Below, in pieces: positions 1-11,698 of a DNA stretch of 64,000 nucleotides (position 1 is the stretch's first letter; every line of letters starts with the position of its first letter). A program made the translations under genes and the position numbers. Under the pieces are notes generated by a model. The model saw only the letters and a program-made list of their open reading frames with translations, did not search any database and was not told where the DNA came from. The DNA comes from Nyssa sinensis (lineage: Eukaryota > Streptophyta > Magnoliopsida > Cornales > Nyssaceae), in the NCBI GenBank assembly GCA_008638375.1, contig CM018049.1, positions 868,001-932,000 of the forward strand, written 5' to 3'.

Positions 1-1147
1 CTCCATACATACACACCAGTATTTATTTAACCACATTGATATTGCCCTATCATGTGGGAGACAGTTATTGATTTTTATATATATCTCGATCATGATTGTA
101 CACTTGTGCACATATTTCTTTATGTACATTTGTACCTAGGGCCGTGAGGACCAGCCAGTTTTATTCGAAGCTGTCTAGTAACTGTAGTTTAGCTAACTAT
201 CGTTACGTCAGATTTTCCTAGAACCAGTTATGATTCCACTATACTCTTCGTGGAAGATAGCATGATCCTGATATATTATTAGTGCCGGATTTGTGGTCAG
301 TCACATCTCCATCTGATTCTATTTATGACCTTCGGGTCTAGGTTCCGTGTGAAACATTTATTATATACAGTGTACACAGAACAGTATTATTCGGCGAGGC
401 CTAGAGCACCGAATACGAGCTTAGAGCAATATCATTCAGCGAGGCCTAAAGCACTGAATGTGAGCCTAGGGGTAGCCGGGCCCCACGAGAGCATCTCGGT
501 TTTAGTTGATATCACTATCCTTCATTGTTGATATTCATAGCTTGATCATGTTATATTGTTATTGAATGATCATGAGTTTTTACAGCTTCAGTACAATGCT
601 TACATTTCATACTTGATATAGCTCATGACTGTAGCAGTATGACATTGTTTGCATAGCAGTTTCATTTCCTATTCATTTGACTTACATCATCTGATATCGA
701 GTTATTTATTCATTGACTGGCTAGCATTCTTTTATACCCTTGTCCACATGGTAAAGTAAAGGACTACTTACTGAGTTTTCATAGCTCATCAGATACTACA
801 TAACATTATGCAGGTACAGATATCGAGGACAGACCCTAGAGTCTGATAGCTAGGAGGTGGACATTTGCTTTTGAAGCTGCAGTGTAATGCTTAGTACAGA
901 CAGTCTTATAGCTCTCCCATGTTATCCACGTCTTGGGGATGAACAGTTGTATTAAGAAATTTTGTATTCCGCATTTTGTAAACATTATATATATCACATG
1001 CAGCTTTTATTTATTTTCTTCCGCATTTTAGTTGTTGGATGTTAGTAGCACTGATTGTGTAACAAGTTGAGACCCTTGGTTCGACAAGCAGCGTCGGATC
1101 GGGTGCGTGACACGAGATCCGCATAGGGTGGGGTCTCGGGTCGTGAC
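1..1147 (+). mobile_element. 3' part of a long LTR, truncated by the window edge
   Basis: The segment ends in the family's 3' terminus, a CGCATAGGGTGGGG-type block followed by a GGGTCGTGACA end at 1147. Upstream, at about 765-830, is a block shared with the other copies: a TTACTGAGTTTTCATAGCTC stretch, then an AG-ending pyrimidine-poor site, then a stretch rich in GAGG and AGTCT. The start lies outside the window, so no target-site duplication can be checked. No protein coding is seen. Assignment to an LTR family rests on similarity to copies bounded by target duplications elsewhere in the window. Confidence 0.6.
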
Positions 1148-1219
1148 ACATATGCGGAGTTGTGATCTGATCACAAGGTCTATCATATTTAGGATGAAGC
1201 ATCCAAAAGGATGATATAT

Positions 1220-2127
1220 AAAGTTGAGCTCTTAATGCTATGCATATGTCCGTAAGTTGGCGTACATACGGGGACAGGCACTCGAGGAAGAGTGTTGAAT
1301 ATGCATAATGATAGGGTAAGCCGGGCCCTATCGGATTCCATCCACTATTATTTTAAGGCTCGAAATCTATTATTGCATTCACTGGGATATCATGTTATAT
1401 TTCAGTCGATGATCATATGATTGCCAGAGCATTTTTATATTGAGTAGTTATCTATTATTATGGCAGTACATTTATTGGATAGGCTAGATCCCTGTTGATG
1501 ATTCATATATATACTTGATATCGTTGGATATTCATCGTTCTTGCTATCATGGGATGTACCTTAGACCCGAGGGGTCAGTTCAGTTGATTCATATTTTGTG
1601 ACTTGTTATTGTGACATCTCATTTTCTTGATTGGCTATCATATTGGCATAACCTTGTTTATCTTGTGTTATGGACTTTCTTATGTTGACTTTGACCCCTG
1701 GCAGCGCAAATGAATTTACTTATTGAGTTTTCATAGCTCATACAGATAATTTGACTTTTTCAGGAAAGGATGCCATATTTTGAAGTAGGGATTGAAATCC
1801 TGAACAGGCATAGAGTTGTTGCAAATACATATATTGCAAGGATGTTTTGATAGTGAAGTATAGTACTTGTCCTATGTTATCCCATCACCCCACATCCTGG
1901 GGGTAGTTGTATTTAAAGTTTTGAGTCTATATAATTAAGAACTCTAATATTATAAATGCAAAAAATTTATTAAGTCTTCTGCTGTATATTTAATTATTGA
2001 TTGCATGTTAATAATACTCACATATAAACGTTAAGTTAAAGTAAAAAAGAAAAATTAGGTTCAGCAATTGGGTCGGGCTGGCGTCGCGATGCCATATTCG
2101 CATAGGGTGGGTTTCGGGTTGTGACAT
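1220..2127 (+). mobile_element. Second truncated long-LTR remnant, same family and orientation
   Basis: The segment ends at 2127 with GGGTTTCGGGTTGTGACA and repeats the block order of the preceding remnant: a GAGTTTTCATAGCTCA stretch near 1725, a TTTTTCAGGAAAGGA acceptor-like site near 1760, then the terminal CGCATAGGGTGGG motif. No matching 5' terminus or target duplication is visible. The 70-odd bases between it and the first remnant are unassigned. Confidence 0.55.
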
Positions 2128-4134
2128 ATAGGGTGACATAGAGTTGGGATTGTGAAACCTTGGGAAGTCGGTGATCTGACAACAAATCTATATGAGAGAT
2201 GGTTTGAGAAAGACTTAACAGATGGTGACATGAAGAATTTGAGACTTCAGATGGATTGATGATATGTTAGAAACGTAAAGATTCTTGAATAAGTCATAGA
2301 TAGACCCTGACAGGATAAAGACAAATACAGCCTTGGGAGACAATTATAAAATAAGTCAGGCTATCAAAGAGAACATTATGAAATGTAATAATTCCAAAAG
2401 GAGGCTGACGTATGATAAAAGATCACTGGAGAAAATTCAATGGATCTTGTCGATCTAGGTGATGATATAAACCAATTGTGGGTGGTACTTTATTGAGTTA
2501 GTTGAATCTATTCCAAAAGATAAATGATTAACGACTCTGAATGACTCTTGAAGAACAATATGACCTGACGATCAAAGAGACGAAACTTGTGGAATGATGT
2601 CTAGGAAAAACAAAACTGGTGAGGACAATGACTATGATAAAGTGATACATAATTCTTTGAAATAGTACGACAATAATTGTGATTGAGGGAGAAATTAAGG
2701 GTAACTAAATTTGTGATACTAAGGAAGTTGAGTACTTCTATAGTGGAAAAAACTTGACATAATCTTGATAAACTTGGAATGTCAAACGTAACGATAAAAT
2801 TATGGGATGGCTAATTGATTTAAACAATCCTGAAATATGATATGAAGTCTAGAATGGACAAGATTGTGAATAACAGTACTTGCAAATGAATAAGTGCTGG
2901 TATGCTATTAAATCTTTGGTTACAGATGAGACTAATCATATCACTGTGTGGCTTTGAAGTCACAGAATGTATAGGGATCTCCCTATACGGTTGAATAAGT
3001 TCTCTGAGGGAACAAATTTGAATAATGGCTAGGGAGAAAAATGTAACATATGATGAAAAACCGAATATGATTGGTATGAAAAACTAGATACTGAATAACC
3101 TTTTGAGCAAAGGTAAGGGAAACCAGAATAATGGCTATAAATTAAAAATTCATAAGACTTTGAGATTTGAATTGATAAAAAATGATATGGGAGGTTCAAG
3201 GTGAAACAAATTGATATTGCAGTTAAGAATAGTTTCAGAAATAAACTATCATATGAAGAAACGATGATTGTGGCAAAAGACTAACCCAAGAAATTTTAAT
3301 AAGTCTATCAAGAATTAAAGAAGAGATGAACTGAGTATAATTGCTATGTTAATTCATAAAGAAATGAGGAATCAAAATTATGAAAAGCTCAATCGTGAAC
3401 GAAAAATAAAAAGTAATTGTACCTATTGATAATCTGAAAGGAAGGGAGGAACTAAGTTCCTCAACCTATCTATATCATAAAAAGATGAATGCATACGAGT
3501 TTGAAAACAAAGCCAGGTGTGTCAATAGAATATATATAATGAAATGAAAGAGGATTGATATATCTTCAACTTGAGTAACCTTTACAAATGGGCACATGAT
3601 TGAGAATCACAAATGAATATTATGAATAAATCTAAGGTTATCCCGTGTGTGGGAAAAATATTGTAACGCAAAAAGAACACGAGTAAACCATCCTCATATG
3701 AACCAAAGGGTGTTCATGAACACAAAAAGGAAATATGACACTAAAAATACAAAGGGGAATATGATGTTTGTGATAACCGAATGAAGTCTAATGGACAAAA
3801 GAGACTTAAACGGGTGATGTTGCAAATCAGCAACCAAATGCATGTAGTGAATCCAAGGCGAGATTCGTAACAAAAAAAAAAAGAGGAGGGGAATTAAAAG
3901 GAAAGTGACCAGAGAGAAAAAAAAGTTGTGTATAAGCTTCAATCAGGTGAAACTCTAATTTTTTTTCCTCTTTAATCATTATTCTGAGCCTCTATATGAA
4001 ATCAAGTAGAATAATGTAAATGAATCAAAGACTCTATCCTTAGTAAAGACTAAAGTACTTGAATGAGAAATCCAATATACTCTAAACGATGGAAGTGGTG
4101 TAGTCTAGTTACACCGTTGACTTCTTATGACCAT
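2128..4134. other. AT-rich non-coding stretch, possibly decayed retroelement interior
   Basis: About 2 kb between an LTR-like end at 2127 and an oppositely oriented LTR-like start at 4135. It is purine-rich on the plus strand and has stops in all frames. I recognise no reverse transcriptase, integrase, protease or gag motif. It could be the decayed interior of the element whose LTR ends at 2127, but nothing in it proves this. Confidence 0.3.
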
Positions 4135-7100
4135 TGTCACGACCCTAAAAGCCACCCTCTGCGGATTAGGGATCGTGAGGCCGACCTTCGGGCCGTCCCT
4201 AACATTTTATTTTAATTGGATCAACGATAACAATATGTAATTAAATAATTTAAACAGCGGAAGTCATATAATTAAATAGTGAAAATCATACTAAGTTTTT
4301 GCAGATCCAAAAACAATATATATCACCCTGAGGGTGTGGACACACGGGAAAGCTAAGACAGTACTCATCATTTTCTATTACATTTTATCAAAAAATGTCC
4401 ACTATAGCTTGCAGGTTTCTATTGTTTACTAGCAGCATCCCTTCCTAAAATAAATGTATAAATCTGAATGAGCTAACTTAGCTCAGTAAGTAAATTCCCT
4501 TTGCTCTTGCCATGAGTCAGGGTCAATATAAAAAAGAGCATAATCCAAGATAAATAACGATATGATAACATGATAGCCAGTTAAGAAATAGAATGCATAA
4601 TAGCCAATCAAGAATAGAATGTCACAATAGTCAATTAATAATGTGAAACAATAGAAATGACCCTTAGGTCAAAGGCATATCCTAAAAATAAGTGAATAAA
4701 AAATGATATAAGGTACATGAGATCATCAATAGGGATCTGGCCAAACAATAGTCATACAGCCACAATCATAAGATAAATAATCACAAGCCAATGAACAAGT
4801 TTGTAAAACATGTGATCATTTATAGGAAAAATATGATCATCCTAAGAATTCAATAAGAGATATGATATCAAACATAATTGATGCACATTTTGTTCAAGGC
4901 TTGGCACACCCTCGGTCTTTTAGGGCCTGGCATACCCTCAGTCTTTTAGGGCCCGGCATACCCTTAGTCATTGCATATATTATGCCATATGTCCTTCATG
5001 GACTGCCATATGTCCTTTATGGACTTTGACCCGTAGGTCTAGTTAAAGCATCAGATGGACGTTGTGATTGAGCACAACTCTAGGTACTCATAATATATCA
5101 TGATCATCATAATTGCACGAAGAGTGTACATATATGTGGAATATCATTTTTCTCAGCAGTAAGAACGTAGCATTTTGCCTTTCAAGGCATGGTACAAAGT
5201 ATACAAACAGTTATGATCAAGATATCATAGTCAAATTTTTAAAAATTTCTGCAAGATAAAACAAGTATCAATTGGTGGAATTAATAAGCATTAGATATGT
5301 ATAGGAGTACAAATTTGGCAGTAATAACGGAATAACATTGTGACATGGCTAGGAATAACCGCATGCAAGAGATCGGGTTTTACTTACCTTTAAACAGTTC
5401 TTTCTTTTTCAATAAGAAACTAGATTGCCTTTCCTTTCCATTTCGAAGTTCCTATTAATCAGGAAACATTTCTCATTTCATTGCTACGTATAGCTTAATC
5501 TCTTAGAGTTAGTCAATTTCATATATCAATATTTTAAGTATCTTATTTGGTAAAACGAACTCTACCATTGAGTCCAAAATGTTGAAGAAAATCGGTGTAG
5601 GCTTTTACGAACTTCAATTTGGCACCGGGTACTATTAGGGGCAAAATGGTAATTTTGTATTTTTACGTGTCTTAATTTTTTGGAACCCCGTCTCGTAAAA
5701 CAAACCTTGCCATTAGGTTTAGAATGCCCAAAATAATAAAAATACTCTATCATTTTAAATTATTTGGGTAATAGGACTAGTTATAATAATTATATTAATT
5801 TATTTAATTGAATTCCTTAATATAATATTATATATTATATTTCATAAATATAATCACATGTGCCATAGTGGCACAGTGGTCAACATATGGGACATAAGTC
5901 CCCACACGCACGCAGGTCCTGTGTTTGAAACTCAAGGGCAGCAACCCTTTTCATTTTTCTGAATTTCCTAAACTCAAACAGTGGACAAGGGGCTAAACGA
6001 AAGATAGTCCATCCCTGTCCCAAACAGGGTTATCATTTAAGGATTAAACGCGTAGCCCAATAGCTTTAATTCGATTTAATTTAAAAGTAGAAACATCAAA
6101 ATGACGCAGTTTCATTTTAAAACAAAACCTCAAAACAACACTATCTCACTCGTCTTCCCCAACCCCTGCACGCAGTGTTACCCTAATTGCAGGTTTCACT
6201 CTTTCTCTATTTTGTGGAGTTTCAGAACTCCATTTTGCCTACTTTCAGGTCCTATGGACCCTTAACATGATGGGGTCATTTGTCTTTGGTTTGGGGCATT
6301 GAACTGAGCTCACGAGCTCTATTAAAGCTTTATCATCCCCACGGTTTTTAGGTTCATACATGGTCATTTCTTGACCAAAATAGGTGGAGTTTGGCTTGTT
6401 GTTCTTGTTTCTGCATGGAGGTTCTAACCTCGATCACCAAATGAGTTTTGGTGTTCATTTCATGGTGTTAGGTTTGTTGCACGATGCCTACAACTTGAGA
6501 ATTAGAGGCCTTCCTTTAGGCTTTTAGGTCGTGGTCTAGGGTTTTTAGAACCCCTGTAAGACCTAGTTTAAGTCCTAAGCAACCATTTCAAGTTTGGTTT
6601 AAGTTAATTCTGACCCATTTGAAGGTTATCATTAGTGGCAATTTTTCATGGCTTCATGCTTTTCTGGGTCTATCCAACCCCATTTCTCTTCCTTAAACCA
6701 TATCTATTAACCTTAGAGTGTATATACATGCTTTAGATTATAAAACTAAGCTAAAAATTTTGAAAGGTCTTTAGAGAAACTTAACCTTTTCTCTTAGTTT
6801 TCAGTTGTAGTAACTCTCTTTAGCCTCTTCTTTTTTTCCTTCCTTTCCTTCTTCTTTCCAAACGATGCCGTATCCCTATACATTGTTCATCATCCCCCTC
6901 CGACCTTCCGGTGAACGTCCGGTAGGGTTCCGTCGCCTTTTCCGGCCACGGTCAGATTTTTCCTATCATTTTTCAACCCAATTTGAATGCAGTTTCTTTC
7001 CCAATCTCATGGAGATCACTAATTCACCCTCAGTTTTCCATTTAGATCACCTGAACCCTACGAATAGGCCTAAACAGTAGCTCCGGCCAAGTCTCCTTTC

Positions 7101-8248
7101 TCAATTTCGTGACTCCTAAGTCACTGTCCAAGGCCCATTTTAATTCTAAACAGTTCTTGCACTATTGAGGATCAGTTCCTCATAGTTAAAACAAAGTTTA
7201 AAGCATGTACCCACAAAGATCCGAATTATCTTAACAACCTGCAACTAGGGCTTTCTCTTTCATCTTTTAACTATTTTACTTGATTCAACTTGAAAATTCA
7301 TCCCCTTTCTGTATGCTACAGGGTCTAATACTTTAAACTAATTATCATGCTCTTAAAATTAAAAACAAAAGCTAGCATAACATACCTTTTTCTGATTTTT
7401 TTTTCTAGTTGCAGTATCCTCCTGAACCACTTGGCTTCCACTTTTGAATCCTTGAAACCTCTTCTTCTTTGCCTCGGTTTCTAAATTTCCTTCTTTGTTT
7501 TCTAATTCCTTTCAAAATCTCCATGCTATTTATAGAGAAAATTCTTTTACCAAGCGTCTACAATCTCTCTCTCTTCTCTCCTTCGTGCAGTCATTCTTAA
7601 CTGTTTCCACCGCCCCACTCTTCTCCATCATCCACGCAACACCACACAATATATATACATATATAATTGCACCCCCACTTGCCTTGGTGTCGGCAGCCTT
7701 GCTGCCTTCACCACATTCACACAACACCTACACAGTGACACACACACTGCCACCTATGTACACTGCTATACAGTTTCCCCTCCCCTTTCCTTTTATTCTT
7801 TTCTTTGCATTTTTATTTTAAAATACATATACAATTACATAATACTATTTTATATACATTTATATATATATACATATACATATACATATACACATACATT
7901 CACATTTTAATTATACATTCATATATATATATATATATATATATCCATATGTATACATAATTACCTATTTTTAATAGTATACACATGTACTAATATTAAA
8001 TATACTATGCATCCATGCAATGTACACGTGCATGGGAATGTGTACGTGTACGTATTACGAGGCTCGATTTTGGGCTGCTCTAGCATTACCCGACACTGAC
8101 TGTATAACTGACACTATTCTCATTCCAAATCGTTCAGGCCATATAATATCATGATATAGAGCTTTAACAGCTCGGGTTACACTGGTGTTACACTACTCGA
8201 CCCGGCTTACCTCAGTTTACGTGCCACATCCCAGGTTGGGATATTACA
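4135..8248 (-). mobile_element. Long LTR copy (about 4.1 kb), minus orientation
   Basis: It starts at 4135 with TGTCACGACCC plus a CCACCCTCTGCGG block, which is the reverse complement of the family's 3' end. It finishes at 8248 with GGGATATTACA, the reverse complement of the 5' end. On the minus strand an AAAG|GTAAGT site at 5388 and a TTTTAG|GAAG site at 4445 bracket 944 bp, as in sister copies. Another GTATGT donor-like site lies near 7384, with GTTGCAG near 7240. The end at 7690-8248 closely resembles 63250-63811. The flanking pentamers (ACCAT and CAAAA) do not match, so this may be a rearranged copy. Short open frames inside it look like chance. Confidence 0.6.
5858..5950 (+). repeat. tRNA-like module inside the LTR, antisense to it
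   Basis: An A-box-like TGGCACAGTGGTC at 5869-5881 is followed about 40 bp on by a weak B-box-like TGTTTGAAACT (5922-5932). Equivalent modules occur at the matching place in three other LTR copies and near the 5' end in two. It is tRNA-related in layout only; no cloverleaf is evident. Confidence 0.4.
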
Positions 8249-9016
8249 CAAAACTTGGGGAAAAGATTCTAAAAATAGAGAAAATCAGTGCTGAAAACAG
8301 AGAAATTTAGCTGTAGAAAATACACTATTGCTACAGTGATTCTGTAGAAAACAGACCAGGATAGCCCCAGTCTATGCCCAAACGCAGCCCTGGGCCCGCC
8401 GATGCCGCACACGCTATGCCCTGCCGTGCCCTGCCCCCTGCACCCACTGCTTGCACCCATGCGCGCACCTGCTGCCCAGCCACTTGTGTCCCAGCCTGAC
8501 ACCCCCCTAACACCAGCCCTTGGCCATCTTTTTTAGCCATGTTTGGGCACCTTTTTGGGCCATATTTGGGCACCCTATTAGGCCATGTTTGGCCAATCCT
8601 TGGGCTATGTTTGGCCACCTTTTTGGGCCATGTTTGGCCACCCTATTGAGCCATGTTTGGCCCCTTCCTTAGACTAATTTTGGCAGACCTTTTGACCTAT
8701 TCTTGGCCTATGTCCTAGGACATTTGGGGCTCATTTGGCCATTATTCCAAGGCATATTTAGGGACATTTTGGAGCTATTTTGGAGGCCATTTTTGAACAT
8801 GACTTAGACAAATTTTGAATGTTGGTTGGGGGAAATATTTTGTTGACATTAGAAGACCATTTTGGTTAAGTCAAATAGCAAGTTCTCATTTTAAATTTTT
8901 GGGGACTATGGGGAAATGAACATGAAATCAATTAAATCCATCTTAATGGCCTTTCATTTATTTTTCTTATTTCATTTCACTCACTTCTCGAGTTTGTAGA
9001 AATTCGGGGTGTGACA
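8249..9016 (+). mobile_element. Truncated LTR-end remnant with short tandem repeats
   Basis: The segment ends at 9016 with GTAGAAATTCGGGGTGTGACA, very close to the ends at 54349 and 62719. The interior lacks the block normally found about 300 bp upstream of the end in other copies, so it is either diverged or rearranged. A tandem repeat occupies its centre and is listed separately. Confidence 0.45.
8535..8672 (+). repeat. Tandem array of six 23-24 bp units
   Basis: Six imperfect head-to-tail copies of a unit resembling GGCCATGTTTGGCCACCTTTT, each varying at a few positions. The array sits directly after a GC-rich stretch (8370-8510). Confidence 0.75.
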
Positions 9017-10555
9017 GAACCCTAGACCAAAATGGGGAGACACTTAAAGCCCAAAAAGAATACCATTTGAGCTGTGAGCACCCTGTGCTATATATTCTAT
9101 CAAATATACATTTATGCTCTAATAAGTCCAATTTCTGCACACTCAAAATTGAGGTGGCAGCATGCTATTAGACCCCTACATCTCTTATATTCATACGAAT
9201 ATATATATATATGTGCATAACATGTGTTTTGGATATATATATAACCATGTGAGAATCTATATATATATATATATGTATATATATATAAGACAGCTGTATT
9301 AAGATATATATATATATATATATATGTCGTGTGTTGTGTGACGTATGTGTGTGTAAGCAAGGAGTGTGTGTGAGTTTATGAGTGGAGGATGTGGGTGGCC
9401 ATTGTAGGCTGCTTACAGCTTGTAGAATAAGTAAGGGGGGAGGCTGCAGTGCAGCTGCCGCCCCAAACAGAAGTAGTAGATTAGAGGAAAATGAGGTGGA
9501 GAAAGAGAGAGATAAGAAGTGAAGAGAGAGAATGAAAGGAGGTTGAGAGATTGTAGTTATATATATACATATACACTTTAAAACCCTAAGGAGGATTGTG
9601 CATGGGCGAGGAAGGAAGGGAGAACTGCGGCTAGAGGAAGAAAAAGAAGAAAAAGGAATAGTAGAGCTAAAGAGAGAAAAAGAAATCAAGTAAGTCCTTC
9701 TCTAGAGTAGTTTTCATTTTCTATCTTATATTGTGAGATCTATCTATTTATATTAGATCCTATATGAATAACCAAAAACTTAGAGGCTCGAACAAGGTCT
9801 AAAAGACCCAAGAACACCCAAAACAAGTCGAAACTGCCATGCTAGGACCTTGAATATAGGTCTAAATCCATCTAAATAAAACTCATTTTTGATGCTCAAG
9901 ACTTCAACTAGACACTATAAGGGTTATAAAAACCCTAACCCGTGATTAAAACACCCAAGGAAAGGCTACTAAAAATTGAGTTGCAGGTTTCGGTCATAGG
10001 ACCAAACCCCATATATAGACCTTGAAACCTTTATTTGTGAACGGAAAAAAAAACCTCATATCCTGAGGATCACGATAGAAGAAACCACGCACAAAAAGGG
10101 TTAGAAACAAGCTTGAACAAAGCTTGAACAGGTTTGGACATGGAAGCTTCACCCAAGCTTTCCAGAGTGTTAATGAACCTGAAACCAACGAGGAAGGTTA
10201 GGTTAGAGTATTATAAGATGTATCAAGTTGAAAACAGGGGAAAAAAAAGGGCCTAGAAACGCAGGAAATAGAAAAGGATTTTTTTTTCAAATTAGGGATA
10301 TAGTAACCTCGCGAGGGAAGAAAATGATGAACAGGTCTAGGTCGGGTTAGGCTGGATTTGGGTTCAAGTCGGAACTTGTCCCATCGCGCAATAAAGGTTA
10401 GTGGAACGGCACCGTATTGGGTTAATTCTATTTTAAAAAAAAATTGGTTTTGTTTGGCAACAGGTATAGTAATCCCCAATTTGATAAACCTGTTTAGACC
10501 TGAGGATATCCTATCCCTGGTTTAGCCTTGTCCACTGTTTGACTTACAATAAATC

Positions 10556-10594
<39 letters not shown>

Positions 10595-11060
10595 AAGCTC
10601 CAATCAGCATGATTCGAACCCCTAATCGTGTGTGTGTAAACCCTAAACCCACATATGTGAACCACTATGCCACTGAGACACTTGGTTAAAATAACGCCTA
10701 AATAAATATATAATATAAAATAAAATAATTAATTTAATTTAATTAATTTAAATTAATAAATTATTCCCAATGTCTGAATAAAATAAAAAATTCGTGTAAC
10801 CCAACATTTTTTGATATTCCGGACTCAATGGCGGAGTCCAAATTACGAAATTAAATCTTGAAAAATGCGAATGTATGAGTTGGGTTAATCCCAAAAATGT
10901 ACTGAAGGCCAAATAATGATACCAAACGACCTCTAAAAATTATGAAAATACGTACCTTAGAATTTTTTTGACGTTTCGAGCTCAACGATAGAGTCCGTTT
11001 TGCCAAATTAAATATCTAAAATACTGATACATGAAATGGGCTATTTTTAGGACACTAAAA
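9017..11060 (+). mobile_element. 5'-truncated or rearranged long LTR, plus orientation
   Basis: Its block order matches plus-oriented copies: AT/GT microsatellites (9199-9325), a purine-rich leader (9490-9680), a donor-like AAGTAAGTCC at 9690, the conserved GTTGCAG|GTTTCGG acceptor-like site at 9986, a diverged GAGGATATCCTATCCC hairpin relic near 10502, a tRNA-like module, and a block reading ATTCCGGACTCAATGGCGGAGTC near 10817. The right side breaks off about 11060-11270 where a gag-like fragment on the other strand begins. Confidence 0.5.
10596..10683 (-). repeat. tRNA-like module, antisense to the surrounding LTR
   Basis: On the minus strand an A-box-like TGGCATAGTGGTT (10660-10672) precedes a near-perfect B box GGTTCGAATC (10611-10620) about 40 nt downstream. 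This is the best-preserved pol III promoter-like module in the window. An (AT)n run at 10564-10592 lies immediately beyond it. Confidence 0.55.
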
Positions 11061-11272
11061 ATACGACAATGCTACCAAGAGGGGGAAAATAAGCCCATGG
11101 ACTTAAGATACGATGCATGAGATTAAAAGACAGAAAATTCATAAATAAAATCAGGTTAAGTTTATAAATGATAGCGAACTGAATAATATTTCCTGATTTA
11201 TAGGAGTCGAGCCATGGAGTGCTGGTAATAGGATAAATGGTCACCAGAATCCTTAGTTCCATCATACGGGGT

Positions 11273-11698
11273 GAACTTCAGTACGATTAACTTCTTTGGT
11301 CATTCCTCCCCCATTATAGTTGGGATGAATGGCGTGGATGCTAAGTTCATCATGCTCAGAAGGAACATAAAGCCTTTTAGTTGATGTCATTTGATCTTGA
11401 GAGTTTACTAGTTCTTCAACCCTCTAGGGAACCCTAGGTTGATTCAGTAGAAATGCTGGAGGCACCAAATTTCCAGCATGACTTGGATTCCCTATTGTCG
11501 TGCCTTCAGGTGGAATTGGTCCTGTCAATACAAGAGGATGTTGATCTGTAGGAGATGGAAGATGCTGAGGCTTTAGTGTTGTAGGGTTTCGAACTACTGG
11601 TGCAGGTGGTGGTGGCAAGTCTTGATTGCCAATTCGTACCCCTAGAGCTGGTGATATTGGCACCCTAGTCCTACTTTGATAATGCACGACACGGTGTA
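11273..11698 (-). pseudogene. Broken proline-rich gag-like fragment
   Basis: A minus-strand open frame runs from the LTR boundary (about 11698) to a stop near 11425. It then continues in the same frame to about 11273, so an in-frame stop interrupts what was one reading frame. The upstream half is rich in Pro (a PPPPAP stretch and several PxxP); the downstream half has an EELVNSQDQ segment. A proline-rich N-terminal region beside an LTR is compatible with a retrotransposon gag, but there is no zinc knuckle and I cannot assign a family. Confidence 0.3.

Noticed and set aside
4135..8248. Exact target-site duplication for this LTR
   Set aside because: Flanking pentamers ACCAT and CAAAA do not match and cannot be explained by simple transitions, so a clean insertion is not claimed.
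10598..10683. A functional tRNA gene
   Set aside because: Pol III A- and B-box-like motifs are present, but I could not fold an acceptor stem or anticodon arm, and the module recurs within LTRs.
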